Assembly: GCA_021890795.1 (NCBI GenBank)
Contig: JAKKUO010000002.1
Span: forward strand, 62,001 to 126,000
From: Bacillota bacterium
Lineage (GTDB): Bacteria; Bacillota; Sulfobacillia; Symbiobacteriales; ZC4RG38
Length of the DNA stretch: 64,000 nucleotides
Direction of reading: 5' to 3'
Position numbers and translations under genes: made by a program. A model generated the notes under the pieces. That model was not told where the DNA came from and did not search any database. It saw nothing but the letters and a program-made list of their open reading frames with translations. How positions within the stretch are numbered: position 1 is the first letter of the stretch; every line of letters begins with the position of its first letter. Positions 10,298-19,450 of this stretch are shown here, in pieces.

Positions 10298-11038
10298 ATG
10301 CTGGCGGCGCTCATCTTGCTCCTGGGCACCGGGCTCCTTTTCTACGGCCTCTGGGAGATCCGCCGGTACCTGGACGCGCTGGCGCGGACCGAGCCGGAGC
10401 TCAGGGCCGCCGAGGCCCGGCTGGAGGAGCTGCTCGCGGACCTGGATGAGGCGATGGCGGCGGTGGACCGCCGGACCGGGGAGCTGGAGGCCCTCCTGGC
10501 CCGGGCCGATGCCTGCCTGGCCGCGCTGCGGCAGGCCTCCGTCGGCCCGGAGCCCAGTCTGCCGCTGAAGGGCACCGGGGCCCCGGGCACCGGGGCCCTG
10601 GAGGCCCCTGCCCCGGCTGAGCCCTCCCCGCCGGCGGGCCGCGCCGGTGCCTTCGGCCAGGCTGATCCCTGGCCGACCCTGGGCAGCGTGGAGACCCCTG
10701 CCCGGGCGGAATCCGAGGGGTCGGCAGCAGATCCCGGGGCGGACCCAGGGGCCCATACCCAGGCGGAGACCGAGTGGCGGGCAGCGGACCCCGGGGGCCC
10801 CTGGACCCTGGCGGACCGGGTGGGGGAGCTCGCGGACCAGGGGCTGGGGGAGGAGGCCATCGCGGCCCGCCTGGGCCTCACCCGGGGGGTGGTCCGGCTG
10901 GCCCTCGGACTCCGGGGGCTCCGGGGGGACCGCCGGGCTCCCGGCGGGACGGCCTCCCGCGGGCCGGAGGCGGGTCCGCCGCAGGACCGGGACCGCTCCC
11001 CGGACCTCAGGGCGGCCGGGGAGGGGGATGGGCGGTGA
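10298..11038 (+). CDS. DUF6115-like membrane-anchored protein with helix-turn-helix segment
   Basis: The product is 246 residues. It has an N-terminal membrane helix (LAALILLLGTGLLFYGLW), a coiled coil (about residues 20-85: PELRAAEARLEELLADLDEA), a long Pro/Ala/Gly linker, and a C-terminal helix-turn-helix-like segment with LADQGLGEEAIAARLGLTRG. This layout matches DUF6115 proteins found near the end of Firmicutes flagellar operons. Whether the helix-turn-helix binds DNA is unknown. The gene starts with ATG after a GAGGAGGGACGGAG site and overlaps the next small ORF by four bases. Confidence 0.7.
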   Translation: MLAALILLLGTGLLFYGLWEIRRYLDALARTEPELRAAEARLEELLADLDEAMAAVDRRTGELEALLARADACLAALRQASVGPEPSLPLKGTGAPGTGALEAPAPAEPSPPAGRAGAFGQADPWPTLGSVETPARAESEGSAADPGADPGAHTQAETEWRAADPGGPWTLADRVGELADQGLGEEAIAARLGLTRGVVRLALGLRGLRGDRRAPGGTASRGPEAGPPQDRDRSPDLRAAGEGDGR

Positions 11039-11139
11039 CCTGGCGGCTCTTCCGGGCGGGGCTGGCCATCGGCCTGGGCATCGGGTTGATCCTCACGGGA
11101 ATGGCGGTGGCCCTGGTCCAGGGGCTTTCCGGCCGGTGA
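11035..11139 (+). CDS. 34-residue single-helix membrane protein (putative)
   Basis: A GTG at 11035 overlaps the stop of the preceding gene (GTGA) and opens a 34-codon frame: VTWRLFRAGLAIGLGIGLIL followed by TGMAVALVQGLSGR. It has a basic N-terminus, one Gly-rich hydrophobic helix and a short polar tail, which is the look of a small membrane protein. The overlap suggests translational coupling. I infer that it is real from the overlap and the composition; there is no homology evidence available to me. The next gene also begins with a membrane helix. Confidence 0.45.
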   Translation: MTWRLFRAGLAIGLGIGLILTGMAVALVQGLSGR

Positions 11140-11186
11140 TACCCACCCTGCCGGGGGCATACTGGGAGGGTGGGAGGGGTGGCCCC

Positions 11187-11702
11187 GTGGCCCAGCGGAG
11201 CGGAGGGTTCTGGCGGGGGTTTGCCGCGGGGGCGGCGATGGTGGCCCTGGGGGGCCTGATCCTCGCCCTGGCGGTTTCCAGCCGGGGGGTGACCATCGCA
11301 GTGGACGCCCGGGCCCTGGGCGCCCAGGTGGAGGCTGCGGTCCGCCGCGAGGTGGCGGACCAGCTCCCCCGGGTGCTAGAGACGGCCGGGCAGGACCTGC
11401 CGGACCTGGTGGCGGCCCGGATCGCCCAGCACCTGACCGCGGGGCCTCTGCCCGTGGGCCCGGTGGAGGTGGACCTGCCCCCCGCCCTCCGGGAGGAACT
11501 CCGCCGGCGGCTGACCCTCGCGCTGGCGGAGGCGGGCCGGAGCTACCTGGCGGGGCTCGACCAGGAGGAGGTGGCGGCCCTGGCGGGCCGGGAGGCACGG
11601 CGGCTGGTGGAAAGCCAGCTCCTCGCCGGGGGCCGGGGGTATCGGGTGCTGGTCCGGCTCCTGCCCTGGTGGGCCGTCCCGGTGACGGTCCGGGGGCGGT
11701 GA
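11187..11702 (+). CDS. Membrane-anchored protein of unknown function
   Basis: The 171-residue product has a basic N-terminus, a membrane helix (WRGFAAGAAMVALGGLILAL) and then a mostly helical extracytoplasmic part. That part has many Ala, Leu, Arg and Glu residues and amphipathic heptads between about residues 40 and 150. I chose GTG 11187, which follows a GGGAGGGG site (about 11173-11180) and places the membrane helix near the start. The frame is open far upstream, but that stretch overlaps the previous gene in another frame. No family recognised. It ends just before the rpsB promoter. Confidence 0.6.
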   Translation: MAQRSGGFWRGFAAGAAMVALGGLILALAVSSRGVTIAVDARALGAQVEAAVRREVADQLPRVLETAGQDLPDLVAARIAQHLTAGPLPVGPVEVDLPPALREELRRRLTLALAEAGRSYLAGLDQEEVAALAGREARRLVESQLLAGGRGYRVLVRLLPWWAVPVTVRGR

Positions 11703-11733
11703 GCCGGACCGGCGCTTTACCGGCGCTTTCACC

Positions 11734-11763
11734 TTTACCTGGACAAGAACGCTGTGGTAAGAT
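11734..11763 (+). promoter_or_regulatory. Sigma-A-type promoter of rpsB
   Basis: TTTACC (11734-11739), an 18-base spacer, and TAAGAT (11758-11763) preceded by TGG, an extended -10. The distance to the rpsB start leaves a leader of about 145 bases. Confidence 0.65.
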
Positions 11764-11769
11764 AACCGA

Positions 11770-11915
11770 TGGTGCATCACACACGCCGGAGTACGGCCGC
11801 GGCGGTGCACCCTGGCAGCAGGGTGTTTCGCGGCCGGATGATGCCGGCGGCGGCCTGCCCGGCCGGGAGGGAAGCGGTCGGGTGGGGATAACCGAGCGGA
11901 GGTGAAAGACTTCCC
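11770..11915 (+). promoter_or_regulatory. rpsB leader, possible S2 autoregulatory RNA
   Basis: About 145 transcribed but untranslated bases precede rpsB. They contain several short GC-rich inverted repeats, for example GGTGCA/TGCACC (arms near 11769-11775 and 11803-11809), and end in GGAGGTGAAAG just ahead of the start. Ribosomal protein S2 leaders are known in Firmicutes; that this is one is inference from position and length. Confidence 0.35.
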
Positions 11916-12713
11916 ATGTCTGTGATTTCGATGAAGCAGCTCCTCGAGGCCGGCGTCCACTTCGGCCACCAGACCCGGCGCTGGAACCCCAAGATGAAGG
12001 AGTACATCTTCACAGAGCGGAACGGCATCTACATTATCGATCTGCAGAAGACCGTCCGCCTGATGGAGGTGGCCTACAACTTCGTCCGGCAGCTGGCGGC
12101 CGACGGCGGCAAGATCCTCTTCGTCGGCACCAAGAAGCAGGCCCAGGACGCGGTCCGGGAAGAGGCCGAGCGCTGCGGCATGTTCTACGTCAACCAGCGC
12201 TGGCTGGGCGGCATGCTGACCAACTTTGAGACCATCAAGAAGCGGCTGGCCCGGCTGGAAGAGCTGGAGGAGATCGAGAACACCGAGCGCTGGAACACCC
12301 TGACCAAGAAGGAGCAGGCCCAGCTCCTCCACGAGCGGGAGCGGCTGCGGAAGTTCCTGGGCGGCATCCGGGGCATGAAGAGCCTCCCCGACGCGGTCTA
12401 CATCATCGACCCGCGCAAGGAGCGGATCGCGGTGGCGGAGGCCCGGAAGCTGGGGATCCCCATCGTGGCCATCGTGGACACCAACTGCGACCCCGATGAG
12501 ATCGACTACGTCATCCCCGGCAACGACGACGCCATCCGGGCCGTGAAGCTCATCACCAGCAAGATCGCCGATGCCGTGCTGGAGGGGCGCCAGGGGGTCA
12601 GCGTCGCCCCGGCGGAGGAGGCGGAGTCGGCTGCCGAGGACGAGACGCCGGAAGAGGAGCCTGTGAGCGTCGAGGGCGACGAGGAAGAGTACGAGGCCCC
12701 GGCCGAGGTTTAG
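11916..12713 (+). CDS. rpsB: 30S ribosomal protein S2
   Basis: S2 is a late-assembling 30S subunit protein. The 265-residue product begins [20 protein letters not shown], the S2 signature. It also has [30 protein letters not shown], and the [20 protein letters not shown] motif. The last 35 or so residues are acidic and low in complexity, an extension that varies among species. The gene has its own promoter and is followed by a terminator-like hairpin before tsf. Confidence 0.98.
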   Translation: MSVISMKQLLEAGVHFGHQTRRWNPKMKEYIFTERNGIYIIDLQKTVRLMEVAYNFVRQLAADGGKILFVGTKKQAQDAVREEAERCGMFYVNQRWLGGMLTNFETIKKRLARLEELEEIENTERWNTLTKKEQAQLLHERERLRKFLGGIRGMKSLPDAVYIIDPRKERIAVAEARKLGIPIVAIVDTNCDPDEIDYVIPGNDDAIRAVKLITSKIADAVLEGRQGVSVAPAEEAESAAEDETPEEEPVSVEGDEEEYEAPAEV

Positions 12714-12724
12714 CCTGCATACCC

Positions 12725-12780
12725 GCGGGGCGGGCAGGGGAAACTCCCCCTGGTCAGGGGCGTCTGCCCGCCCCGCTTTC
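12725..12780 (+). terminator. Terminator-like hairpin between rpsB and tsf
   Basis: Perfect 13-bp stem GCGGGGCGGGCAG (12725-12737) with CTGCCCGCCCCGC (12764-12776), a 26-base loop that can itself pair (GGGG with CCCC), then TTTC. The T run is short, so it may attenuate and not fully stop transcription into tsf. Confidence 0.6.
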
Positions 12781-12861
12781 GCGTGCCAACCAGTCTTGGA
12801 AGCTCGTTCCTGCCGGGAACCATTCCTCTGTCGTTGGTCTGTCCGTTAAGGAGGGAGTCGC

Positions 12862-13794
12862 ATGGCTGAGATCACCGCTGCCATGGTCAAGGAACTCCGG
12901 GAGAAGACCGGAGCCGGCATGATGGACTGCAAGAAGGCCCTGGAGGAGGCTGGCGGCGACATCAACCGGGCCATCGACATCCTGCGGGAGAAGGGCCTGG
13001 CCGCCGCGGCCAAGAAGGCGGCCCGGGTGGCCGCAGAGGGGCTGATCGCCGCCCATGTCTCCGGTGACGGCAAGGTCGGGGCCCTGGTGGAGGTCAACTG
13101 CGAGACCGACTTCGTGGCCCGGAACGAGGAGTTCCGCACCTTTGCCCTCACCCTGGCCCGGCAGGTGGCGGAAAAGGCGCCTGCGGACCTGGAGGCGCTG
13201 CTGAAGCAGCCCTACGCCGGCGGGGACGGCGTCACCGTCGAGGAGTTCGTCAAGGGCCTGGTGGCCAAGATCGGCGAGAACCAGTCGGTCCGCCGGTTCG
13301 TCCGGATGGCCGTGGACGGCGAGGGTGTGGTCCACCACTACATCCACGGCGGCACCGACGCCGGCCGGGTCGGCGTCCTGGTGCAGGTGGCGGGAAGCTC
13401 GGCCCCCGCGGTCCACGAGCTGGCCCACGAACTCTGCCTGCAGATCGCTTCCATGCGGCCTCAGTACCTCCGGCGGGAGGAGGTTCCGGAGGAGGTCCTG
13501 GAGCACGAGCGGCAGGTGCAGCGGCAGAAGGCCCTGAACGAGGGCAAGCCGGAGAAGATCGTCGACCGGATCGTCCAGGGCCAGATCGAGAAGTTCTTCC
13601 GGGAGAACGTGCTCCTGGAGCAGGCCTGGGTGAAGGATGACAAGAAGAAGATCGCCGACCTGGTCAGGGAGTACAGCCAGAAGGTCGGGGCCGAACTCCA
13701 GGTGGTGCGCTTTGCCCGATTCGAGGTCGGCGAGGGCATCGAGAAGAAGGCCGACGATTTCGCCGAAGAGGTCAAGCGGATGGCCGGCCAGTAA
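12862..13794 (+). CDS. tsf: Elongation factor Ts
   Basis: EF-Ts is the nucleotide exchange factor for EF-Tu. The product is 310 residues. The N-terminal UBA-like domain is MAEITAAMVKELREKTGAGM followed by MDCKKALEEAGGDINRAIDI; the core contains VNCETDFVARNEEF, the TDFV motif that contacts EF-Tu. The C-terminal region has NEGKPEKIVDRIVQGQIEKF and FRENVLLEQ, conserved in EF-Ts. The ATG follows AAGGAGGG. It lies directly after rpsB, as in nearly all bacteria, and is followed by a strong terminator. Confidence 0.98.
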   Translation: MAEITAAMVKELREKTGAGMMDCKKALEEAGGDINRAIDILREKGLAAAAKKAARVAAEGLIAAHVSGDGKVGALVEVNCETDFVARNEEFRTFALTLARQVAEKAPADLEALLKQPYAGGDGVTVEEFVKGLVAKIGENQSVRRFVRMAVDGEGVVHHYIHGGTDAGRVGVLVQVAGSSAPAVHELAHELCLQIASMRPQYLRREEVPEEVLEHERQVQRQKALNEGKPEKIVDRIVQGQIEKFFRENVLLEQAWVKDDKKKIADLVREYSQKVGAELQVVRFARFEVGEGIEKKADDFAEEVKRMAGQ

Positions 13795-13812
13795 GCCCGG
13801 CCAGGGTCAGCG

Positions 13813-13844
13813 AAGGGAGAACACCCGTGTGTTCTCCCTTTTCC
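13813..13844 (+). terminator. Intrinsic terminator after tsf
   Basis: Perfect 12-bp stem AAGGGAGAACAC (13813-13824) with GTGTTCTCCCTT (13829-13840), a four-base loop CCGT, ending in TTTT. It separates rpsB-tsf from pyrH. Confidence 0.9.
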
Positions 13845-13926
13845 TCAGCGGTGCTCCCTGCCGGCCGGGGCGGGCCCGGCGCACAGCGGAAAGGGAACGG
13901 CTCAACAGACGTAGAATCGAAGTTAG

Positions 13927-15226
<1,300 letters not shown>

Positions 15227-15230
15227 CCCC

Positions 15231-15470
15231 TTGACTTCCGATCAGGCGGCTGCAGCGGCCGGAGCGCTGGTAGGCCTGCCCTGGCCGGAAGCCGAGGAGC
15301 TGCTCCGGAGCCTGGGCATTCCCTACCGGACCCTGGTCACCCGCCCGCCCGGGCGGGGCGAGGGGGTGGGGGAGCCGCGGGTGGTGGGGGTCCGCCCCGG
15401 CCCGGACGCCCCCTGGCTGGTGATCCTGGCCTACCCGGAGTACCGCTCCGGCAGCATGGAGAGCACCTGA
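15231..15470 (+). CDS. Small conserved-looking protein between frr and uppS
   Basis: The TTG at 15231 gives a 79-residue product. The first half looks like a small helical module (GLPWPEAEELLRSLGIPYRT) followed by TRPPGRGEGVGEPRVVGVRP and a final strand (WLVILAYPEY). From memory, small unnamed proteins with a TRPP...RVV pattern occur at this same place in thermophilic clostridia; I cannot confirm that here. It starts four bases after the frr stop; GGAGG lies in the end of frr (15217-15221). Confidence 0.6.
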   Translation: MTSDQAAAAAGALVGLPWPEAEELLRSLGIPYRTLVTRPPGRGEGVGEPRVVGVRPGPDAPWLVILAYPEYRSGSMEST

Positions 15471-15482
15471 GCCGCGCATCCT

Positions 15483-15508
15483 GCCCCCGCGGTCCCGCGG
15501 GGGCCTTT
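15483..15508 (+). terminator. GC-rich hairpin before uppS (weak terminator)
   Basis: GCCCCCGCGG (15483-15492) can pair with CCGCGGGGGC (15495-15504), followed by CTTTG. There is no real T tract, so termination is uncertain. Confidence 0.4.
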
Positions 15509-15579
15509 GAGCAGCGGGGGTGCGGCCGCCGGAACCCCGGTCCGGCCGAATCCCCGCCCGGATCAGGAGGAAAGCACAC

Positions 15580-16377
15580 GTGTCGGAAACCAATTCCCGC
15601 TACACCAACGGTTCCCCGGCTGCCCAGGTACCCGCCGGCACTCCCCAGGCACCCGCCGGCGGCCGTTCCGGCCCCCGCCACGTGGCCATCATCATGGACG
15701 GCAACGGCCGCTGGGCCACGGAGCGGGGGCTCCCCCGGGTGGCAGGCCACCGGGCCGGTATTGAGGCCATCCGGCGGGTGGTGAAGGCCTGCCCGGAACT
15801 CGGTATTGAGATCCTCACCCTCTACGCCTTCTCCACCGAGAACTGGAAGCGGCCCCGGGACGAGGTCAACGCGCTGATGAACCTCCTGGTGGAGTACTGC
15901 CGCAAGGAGGTCGACGAGCTGGACCGCAATGGCGTCCGGATCCAGGTCCTGGGCCGGGTGGCCGAGCTGCCGGAACTCCAGCGCCGGGAAGTGGAGCGGG
16001 CGGTGGAAAGGACCCGGCACAACCGCCGGCTGATCCTCAACCTCGCGCTCAACTACGGCAGCCACGCGGAACTGGTCGATGCCTTCAAGGCTATCCTGGC
16101 CCGGGTCCTGGCCGGGGAGCTGGACCCGTCCCAGATCGACGAGCAGACCATCGCCGCCCACCTCTACACCGCCGGCATGCCGGACCCGGACCTGGTGATC
16201 CGGACCGGCGGCGAGTACCGCCTCTCCAACTTCCTGCTCTGGCAGGCTGCCTACGCCGAGCTTTGGGTGACCCCGGTCTACTGGCCGGAGTTCGACCGGT
16301 GCCACCTGGAGCAGGCCCTCGCGGAGTATGCCCGGCGGGAGCGGCGCTTCGGCGGCGTGCCCGCCCGGGGGCGGTAG
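15580..16377 (+). CDS. uppS: Isoprenyl transferase (undecaprenyl diphosphate synthase)
   Basis: UppS condenses isopentenyl diphosphate units in cis to make the C55 lipid carrier for cell-wall synthesis. The 265-residue product carries HVAIIMDGNGRWATERGLPR with the catalytic Asp and P-loop, then TLYAFSTENWKRP. LALNYGSHAEL and DLVIRTGGEYRLSNFLLWQ follow, all signature regions. I chose GTG 15580, nine bases after AGGAGG (15565-15570), over an earlier in-frame start at 15520. The N-terminal 30 residues are an unusual Pro/Ala/Gly extension. The stop is followed at once by cdsA. Confidence 0.96.
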   Translation: MSETNSRYTNGSPAAQVPAGTPQAPAGGRSGPRHVAIIMDGNGRWATERGLPRVAGHRAGIEAIRRVVKACPELGIEILTLYAFSTENWKRPRDEVNALMNLLVEYCRKEVDELDRNGVRIQVLGRVAELPELQRREVERAVERTRHNRRLILNLALNYGSHAELVDAFKAILARVLAGELDPSQIDEQTIAAHLYTAGMPDPDLVIRTGGEYRLSNFLLWQAAYAELWVTPVYWPEFDRCHLEQALAEYARRERRFGGVPARGR

Positions 16378-16380
16378 CCC

Positions 16381-17190
16381 ATGTGGCTGCGGGTCCTGAC
16401 CGCTGCGGTCACCCTCCCCCTCTTCCTCGGTGCCCTCTGGGCCGGGGGACCCGTCTTCACAGGCCTTTCGGCCCTTCTGGCCGGTATCGGTTTCTGGGAG
16501 TACAGCCAAATGTGGCGGCGCCAGGGCCGGGCGGTGCCGGCCGGGTTGGGAGCGGCCCTCGCCGCGGCCCTGGTCCTCACCGCCGGCTGGCAGGGGCCGC
16601 CGGGGCTGGTGGCCACCCTCACCGCCGCTGCCCTGGCCATCCTGGCCGTCCAGGTCCTGGGGTACCGCCGATACACCGCGGCGGACATGGGGCTCACCCT
16701 GGCCGGGGTGGTCTACGTGGGCTGGCTCTTCGCCCACTTTCCCCTCCTCCGGGAGCGCCCCGGCGACCTCCGGCCCCTGCTCTTTGCCTTTCTCATCACC
16801 TGGGTCTCGGATACCTCTGCCTACTTCGTCGGCCGGGCCCTGGGCCGGCGGAAGCTCGCCCCAGACCTGAGCCCCGGGAAGACCGTGGCCGGCGCAGCGG
16901 GGGGGATGATCCTCGCGGCCCTCGCCGGCGCGCTCGGCGCCTCCTCCCTTCTGGCAGGGGTGGCACCGGTAGACTCCCGGTGGCTGCCGGCCCTGGGAAC
17001 CGCCCTCGGTGCGGTGGGCGCGGCGGCCGGGCTGGTCGGGGACCTGGCGGAGTCGGCGCTCAAGCGCCACGTGGGGGTGAAGGACTCCGGCCAGCTCCTG
17101 CCGGGCCACGGCGGCGTACTGGACCGGTTTGACTCGGCCCTCTTTACGGTGCCGGTGGTCTACTATGCGTTGCTCCTCCTCGGAGGGTGA
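16381..17190 (+). CDS. cdsA: Phosphatidate cytidylyltransferase
   Basis: CdsA makes CDP-diacylglycerol from phosphatidic acid and CTP, the branch point of phospholipid synthesis, in the membrane. The 269-residue product has about eight membrane helices. Near the C-terminus is the family signature region GDLAESALKRHVGVKDSGQL with LPGHGGVLDRFDS, and the middle part has a WVSDTSAYFVGRALGRRKLA segment with PGKT. It starts three bases after uppS, the normal order uppS-cdsA-dxr, although one gene is inserted here between cdsA and dxr. Confidence 0.96.
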   Translation: MWLRVLTAAVTLPLFLGALWAGGPVFTGLSALLAGIGFWEYSQMWRRQGRAVPAGLGAALAAALVLTAGWQGPPGLVATLTAAALAILAVQVLGYRRYTAADMGLTLAGVVYVGWLFAHFPLLRERPGDLRPLLFAFLITWVSDTSAYFVGRALGRRKLAPDLSPGKTVAGAAGGMILAALAGALGASSLLAGVAPVDSRWLPALGTALGAVGAAAGLVGDLAESALKRHVGVKDSGQLLPGHGGVLDRFDSALFTVPVVYYALLLLGG

Positions 17191-17194
17191 TCCT

Positions 17195-18268
17195 GTGGCC
17201 GGATTGCGTTCCTGGCTGAGGGCGGTTCTGGGGCTGGCACTCTTTCTCCTCGGGAGCTACGCCGTCATCCGGTGGGTACTGCCCCTCATCCTGCCCTTCG
17301 TGTTGGCCGCCCTGCTGGCGGAGCTGATCAACCCGGTGGTGGACCGGCTCTCCAGCGGCCGGCGGCTCCGGCTTCCCCGGGGGCTGGCCACCCTGCTGGT
17401 CCTCCTGGTCCTGGCCGGGGGGATGGGGTTTGTCACCACCCTGGCGGTGGCCAAGCTGGTGCGGGAGCTCAGGGCCCTGGCGATGCAGCTGCCCTACTAC
17501 TACGCCCTCGCGATGGACCTGGCCCGATCCCTGGCGGCGGAGATCGGTGCCTACTCCGAGACCCTGCCCAGTTCGGTCACCGACCTGGTCTCCTCCGCCC
17601 TTTTCCGGCTCCAGAACCTCCTGGCCGAGAACCTGCCGGAGGTGCTCCATGCTCTGCAAGCCTTTGCGGGCCTGCCCGGGCTGATGATCAACCTCCTCAT
17701 TGTCGCGGTCGCTACCTTCTTCATCAGCCGGGACCGCCGGCAGATCGGCCGGTTCCTCCTCGGCCTCCTGCCCCCGGGCACCGGCGACAAGGTCCGGCGG
17801 GTGAAGGACGAGGTCTGGTCCGCCGCCATGGGGGTCGCCAAGGCCCAGCTCTTCCTCATCTCCCTCACCACCCTCCTGAGCATCCTCGGCCTCAGCCTGA
17901 TGGGGCTAGAGTACGCGGTGACCATGGGGCTGCTGGTGGGGATCGCGGACCTCCTGCCGGTGGTGGGGCCCGGCGCGATCTACCTGCCCTGGGCGGTCGC
18001 CGCGGCCCTGACCGGCAGACCGGCCCTGGGGATGCAGCTGGTGCTCCTCTACGGGCTGCTGGTCGCGATCCGGCAGGTGCTGGAGCCCAAGCTGGTAGGG
18101 GATCAGACCGGTCTGCACCCCCTGACCACCCTCTTTGCCATGTACCTGGGCTTCCAGTTCTTCGGCCCCTTTGGGGTCGTCCTGGGCCCCCTGGTGGCGA
18201 TCCTGCTCAAGGCCATGGTCCAGTCGGGCTTGCTGCCCATCTTCCCCGCAGCGGACGATGAGAGATGA
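17195..18268 (+). CDS. AI-2E family transporter-like membrane protein
   Basis: The 357-residue product has about eight membrane helices and belongs to the AI-2E/PerM (UPF0118) family. Members are membrane transport proteins; the substrate here is unknown. Family features are the early ILPFVLAALLAELINPVVDR segment, a long soluble helical part (about residues 75-170), and the late RQVLEPKLVGDQTGLHPLTT motif followed by a helical segment with FGPFGVVLGPLVAILLKAMV. I chose GTG 17195, eight bases after GGAGG (17182-17186), over the earlier frame opening that overlaps cdsA. It is inserted between cdsA and dxr. Confidence 0.9.
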   Translation: MAGLRSWLRAVLGLALFLLGSYAVIRWVLPLILPFVLAALLAELINPVVDRLSSGRRLRLPRGLATLLVLLVLAGGMGFVTTLAVAKLVRELRALAMQLPYYYALAMDLARSLAAEIGAYSETLPSSVTDLVSSALFRLQNLLAENLPEVLHALQAFAGLPGLMINLLIVAVATFFISRDRRQIGRFLLGLLPPGTGDKVRRVKDEVWSAAMGVAKAQLFLISLTTLLSILGLSLMGLEYAVTMGLLVGIADLLPVVGPGAIYLPWAVAAALTGRPALGMQLVLLYGLLVAIRQVLEPKLVGDQTGLHPLTTLFAMYLGFQFFGPFGVVLGPLVAILLKAMVQSGLLPIFPAADDER

Positions 18269-18283
18269 AGGAGTCGATGGCCC

Positions 18284-19435
18284 TTGCAAGGCGTTGCCAT
18301 CCTCGGTTCCACCGGTTCCATCGGCACCCAGGCCCTGGAGGTCATCCAGCGCTTCCCGGATCGGTTCCGGGTGGTGGCCCTGGCCGCCGGGCGCCGGGTG
18401 GAGGTGCTGGCGGAGCAGGTCCGGCGGTTCCGGCCGGAGTTGGTCGCGGTCGCCGGGCCGGAGGAGGCCCGGCGGCTCCGGGAGCTGCTCGGCAGCGGGC
18501 CTGAGCCCGAGATCCTGACCGGCGAGGAAGGGCTGGCGGCGGTGGCCACCGCGCCGGGGGCCGAGGCGGTGCTGACCGCGGTGGTGGGCACGGTGGGGCT
18601 TCAGCCTACCCTGGCTGCGATCCAGGCTGGCAAGCGGATCCTCCTGGCCAACAAGGAGACCCTGGTGGCCGCGGGGGAGCTGGTGATGCGGGAGGCGGCC
18701 CGGCACCGGGTGCCCATCATCCCGGTGGACTCGGAGCACAGCGCCCTCTTCCAGTGCCTCCAGGGGCATCCCCGGGAGGGGGTGGCCCGGCTGATCCTGA
18801 CCGCCTCCGGGGGGCCTTTCCGGGGATGGAAGCGGGCGGACCTGGAGCGGGCCACGGTGGAGATGGCCCTCCGCCATCCCCGGTGGCGGATGGGGCCGAA
18901 GGTGACCGTTGACTCGGCCACCCTGATGAACAAGGCCCTGGAGATGATCGAGGCCCGGTGGCTCTTCGACATCCCCATCGACCGGATCGGGGTGGTGGTC
19001 CACCCCCAGAGCATCGTCCACTCCCTGGTGGAGTTCCAGGACGGGTCGCTCCTGGCCCAGCTCGGGGCGACGGACATGCGGCTGCCGATCCAGTACGCCC
19101 TCAGTTACCCGGAGCGGCTCCCGGGCCCCCTGCCCTCCCTGGACTTGGTGGCCCTGGGGAGCCTGACCTTCGAGGCGGTGGATGAGGTCACCTTCCCTTC
19201 CTTGAACTACGCGCGGGCGGCGGTTACAATGGGGGGGACCATGCCGGCGGTGCTCAACGCCGCCAACGAGGTGGCCGTCCGCCGCTTCCTGTCCGGTGCC
19301 ATTCCCCTCACCGGCATCTACCGGATCGTCGAGGGCGTGATGGCGGCCCATACCCCGGTTCCCGAGCCGGACCTGGAGGCGATTCTGGCCGCGGACCGCT
19401 GGGCCCGCCAGGTGGCCGAGGCATTTCCCGCCTAG
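18284..19435 (+). CDS. dxr: 1-deoxy-D-xylulose-5-phosphate reductoisomerase
   Basis: Dxr converts DXP to 2-C-methyl-D-erythritol 4-phosphate with NADPH, the committed step of the MEP isoprenoid pathway. At 383 residues it is full length. It has the GSTGSIGTQALEVI NADPH-binding motif, LANKETLVAAGELV and PVDSEHSALFQCL with the metal-binding and catalytic acids. It also has the TASGGPFRG loop, and NKALEMIEARWLF. It starts with TTG 11 bases after a GAAGGAG site. It works with ispG two genes downstream. Confidence 0.97.
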   Translation: MQGVAILGSTGSIGTQALEVIQRFPDRFRVVALAAGRRVEVLAEQVRRFRPELVAVAGPEEARRLRELLGSGPEPEILTGEEGLAAVATAPGAEAVLTAVVGTVGLQPTLAAIQAGKRILLANKETLVAAGELVMREAARHRVPIIPVDSEHSALFQCLQGHPREGVARLILTASGGPFRGWKRADLERATVEMALRHPRWRMGPKVTVDSATLMNKALEMIEARWLFDIPIDRIGVVVHPQSIVHSLVEFQDGSLLAQLGATDMRLPIQYALSYPERLPGPLPSLDLVALGSLTFEAVDEVTFPSLNYARAAVTMGGTMPAVLNAANEVAVRRFLSGAIPLTGIYRIVEGVMAAHTPVPEPDLEAILAADRWARQVAEAFPA

Positions 19436-19450
19436 GAAGGTGAGTCACCG

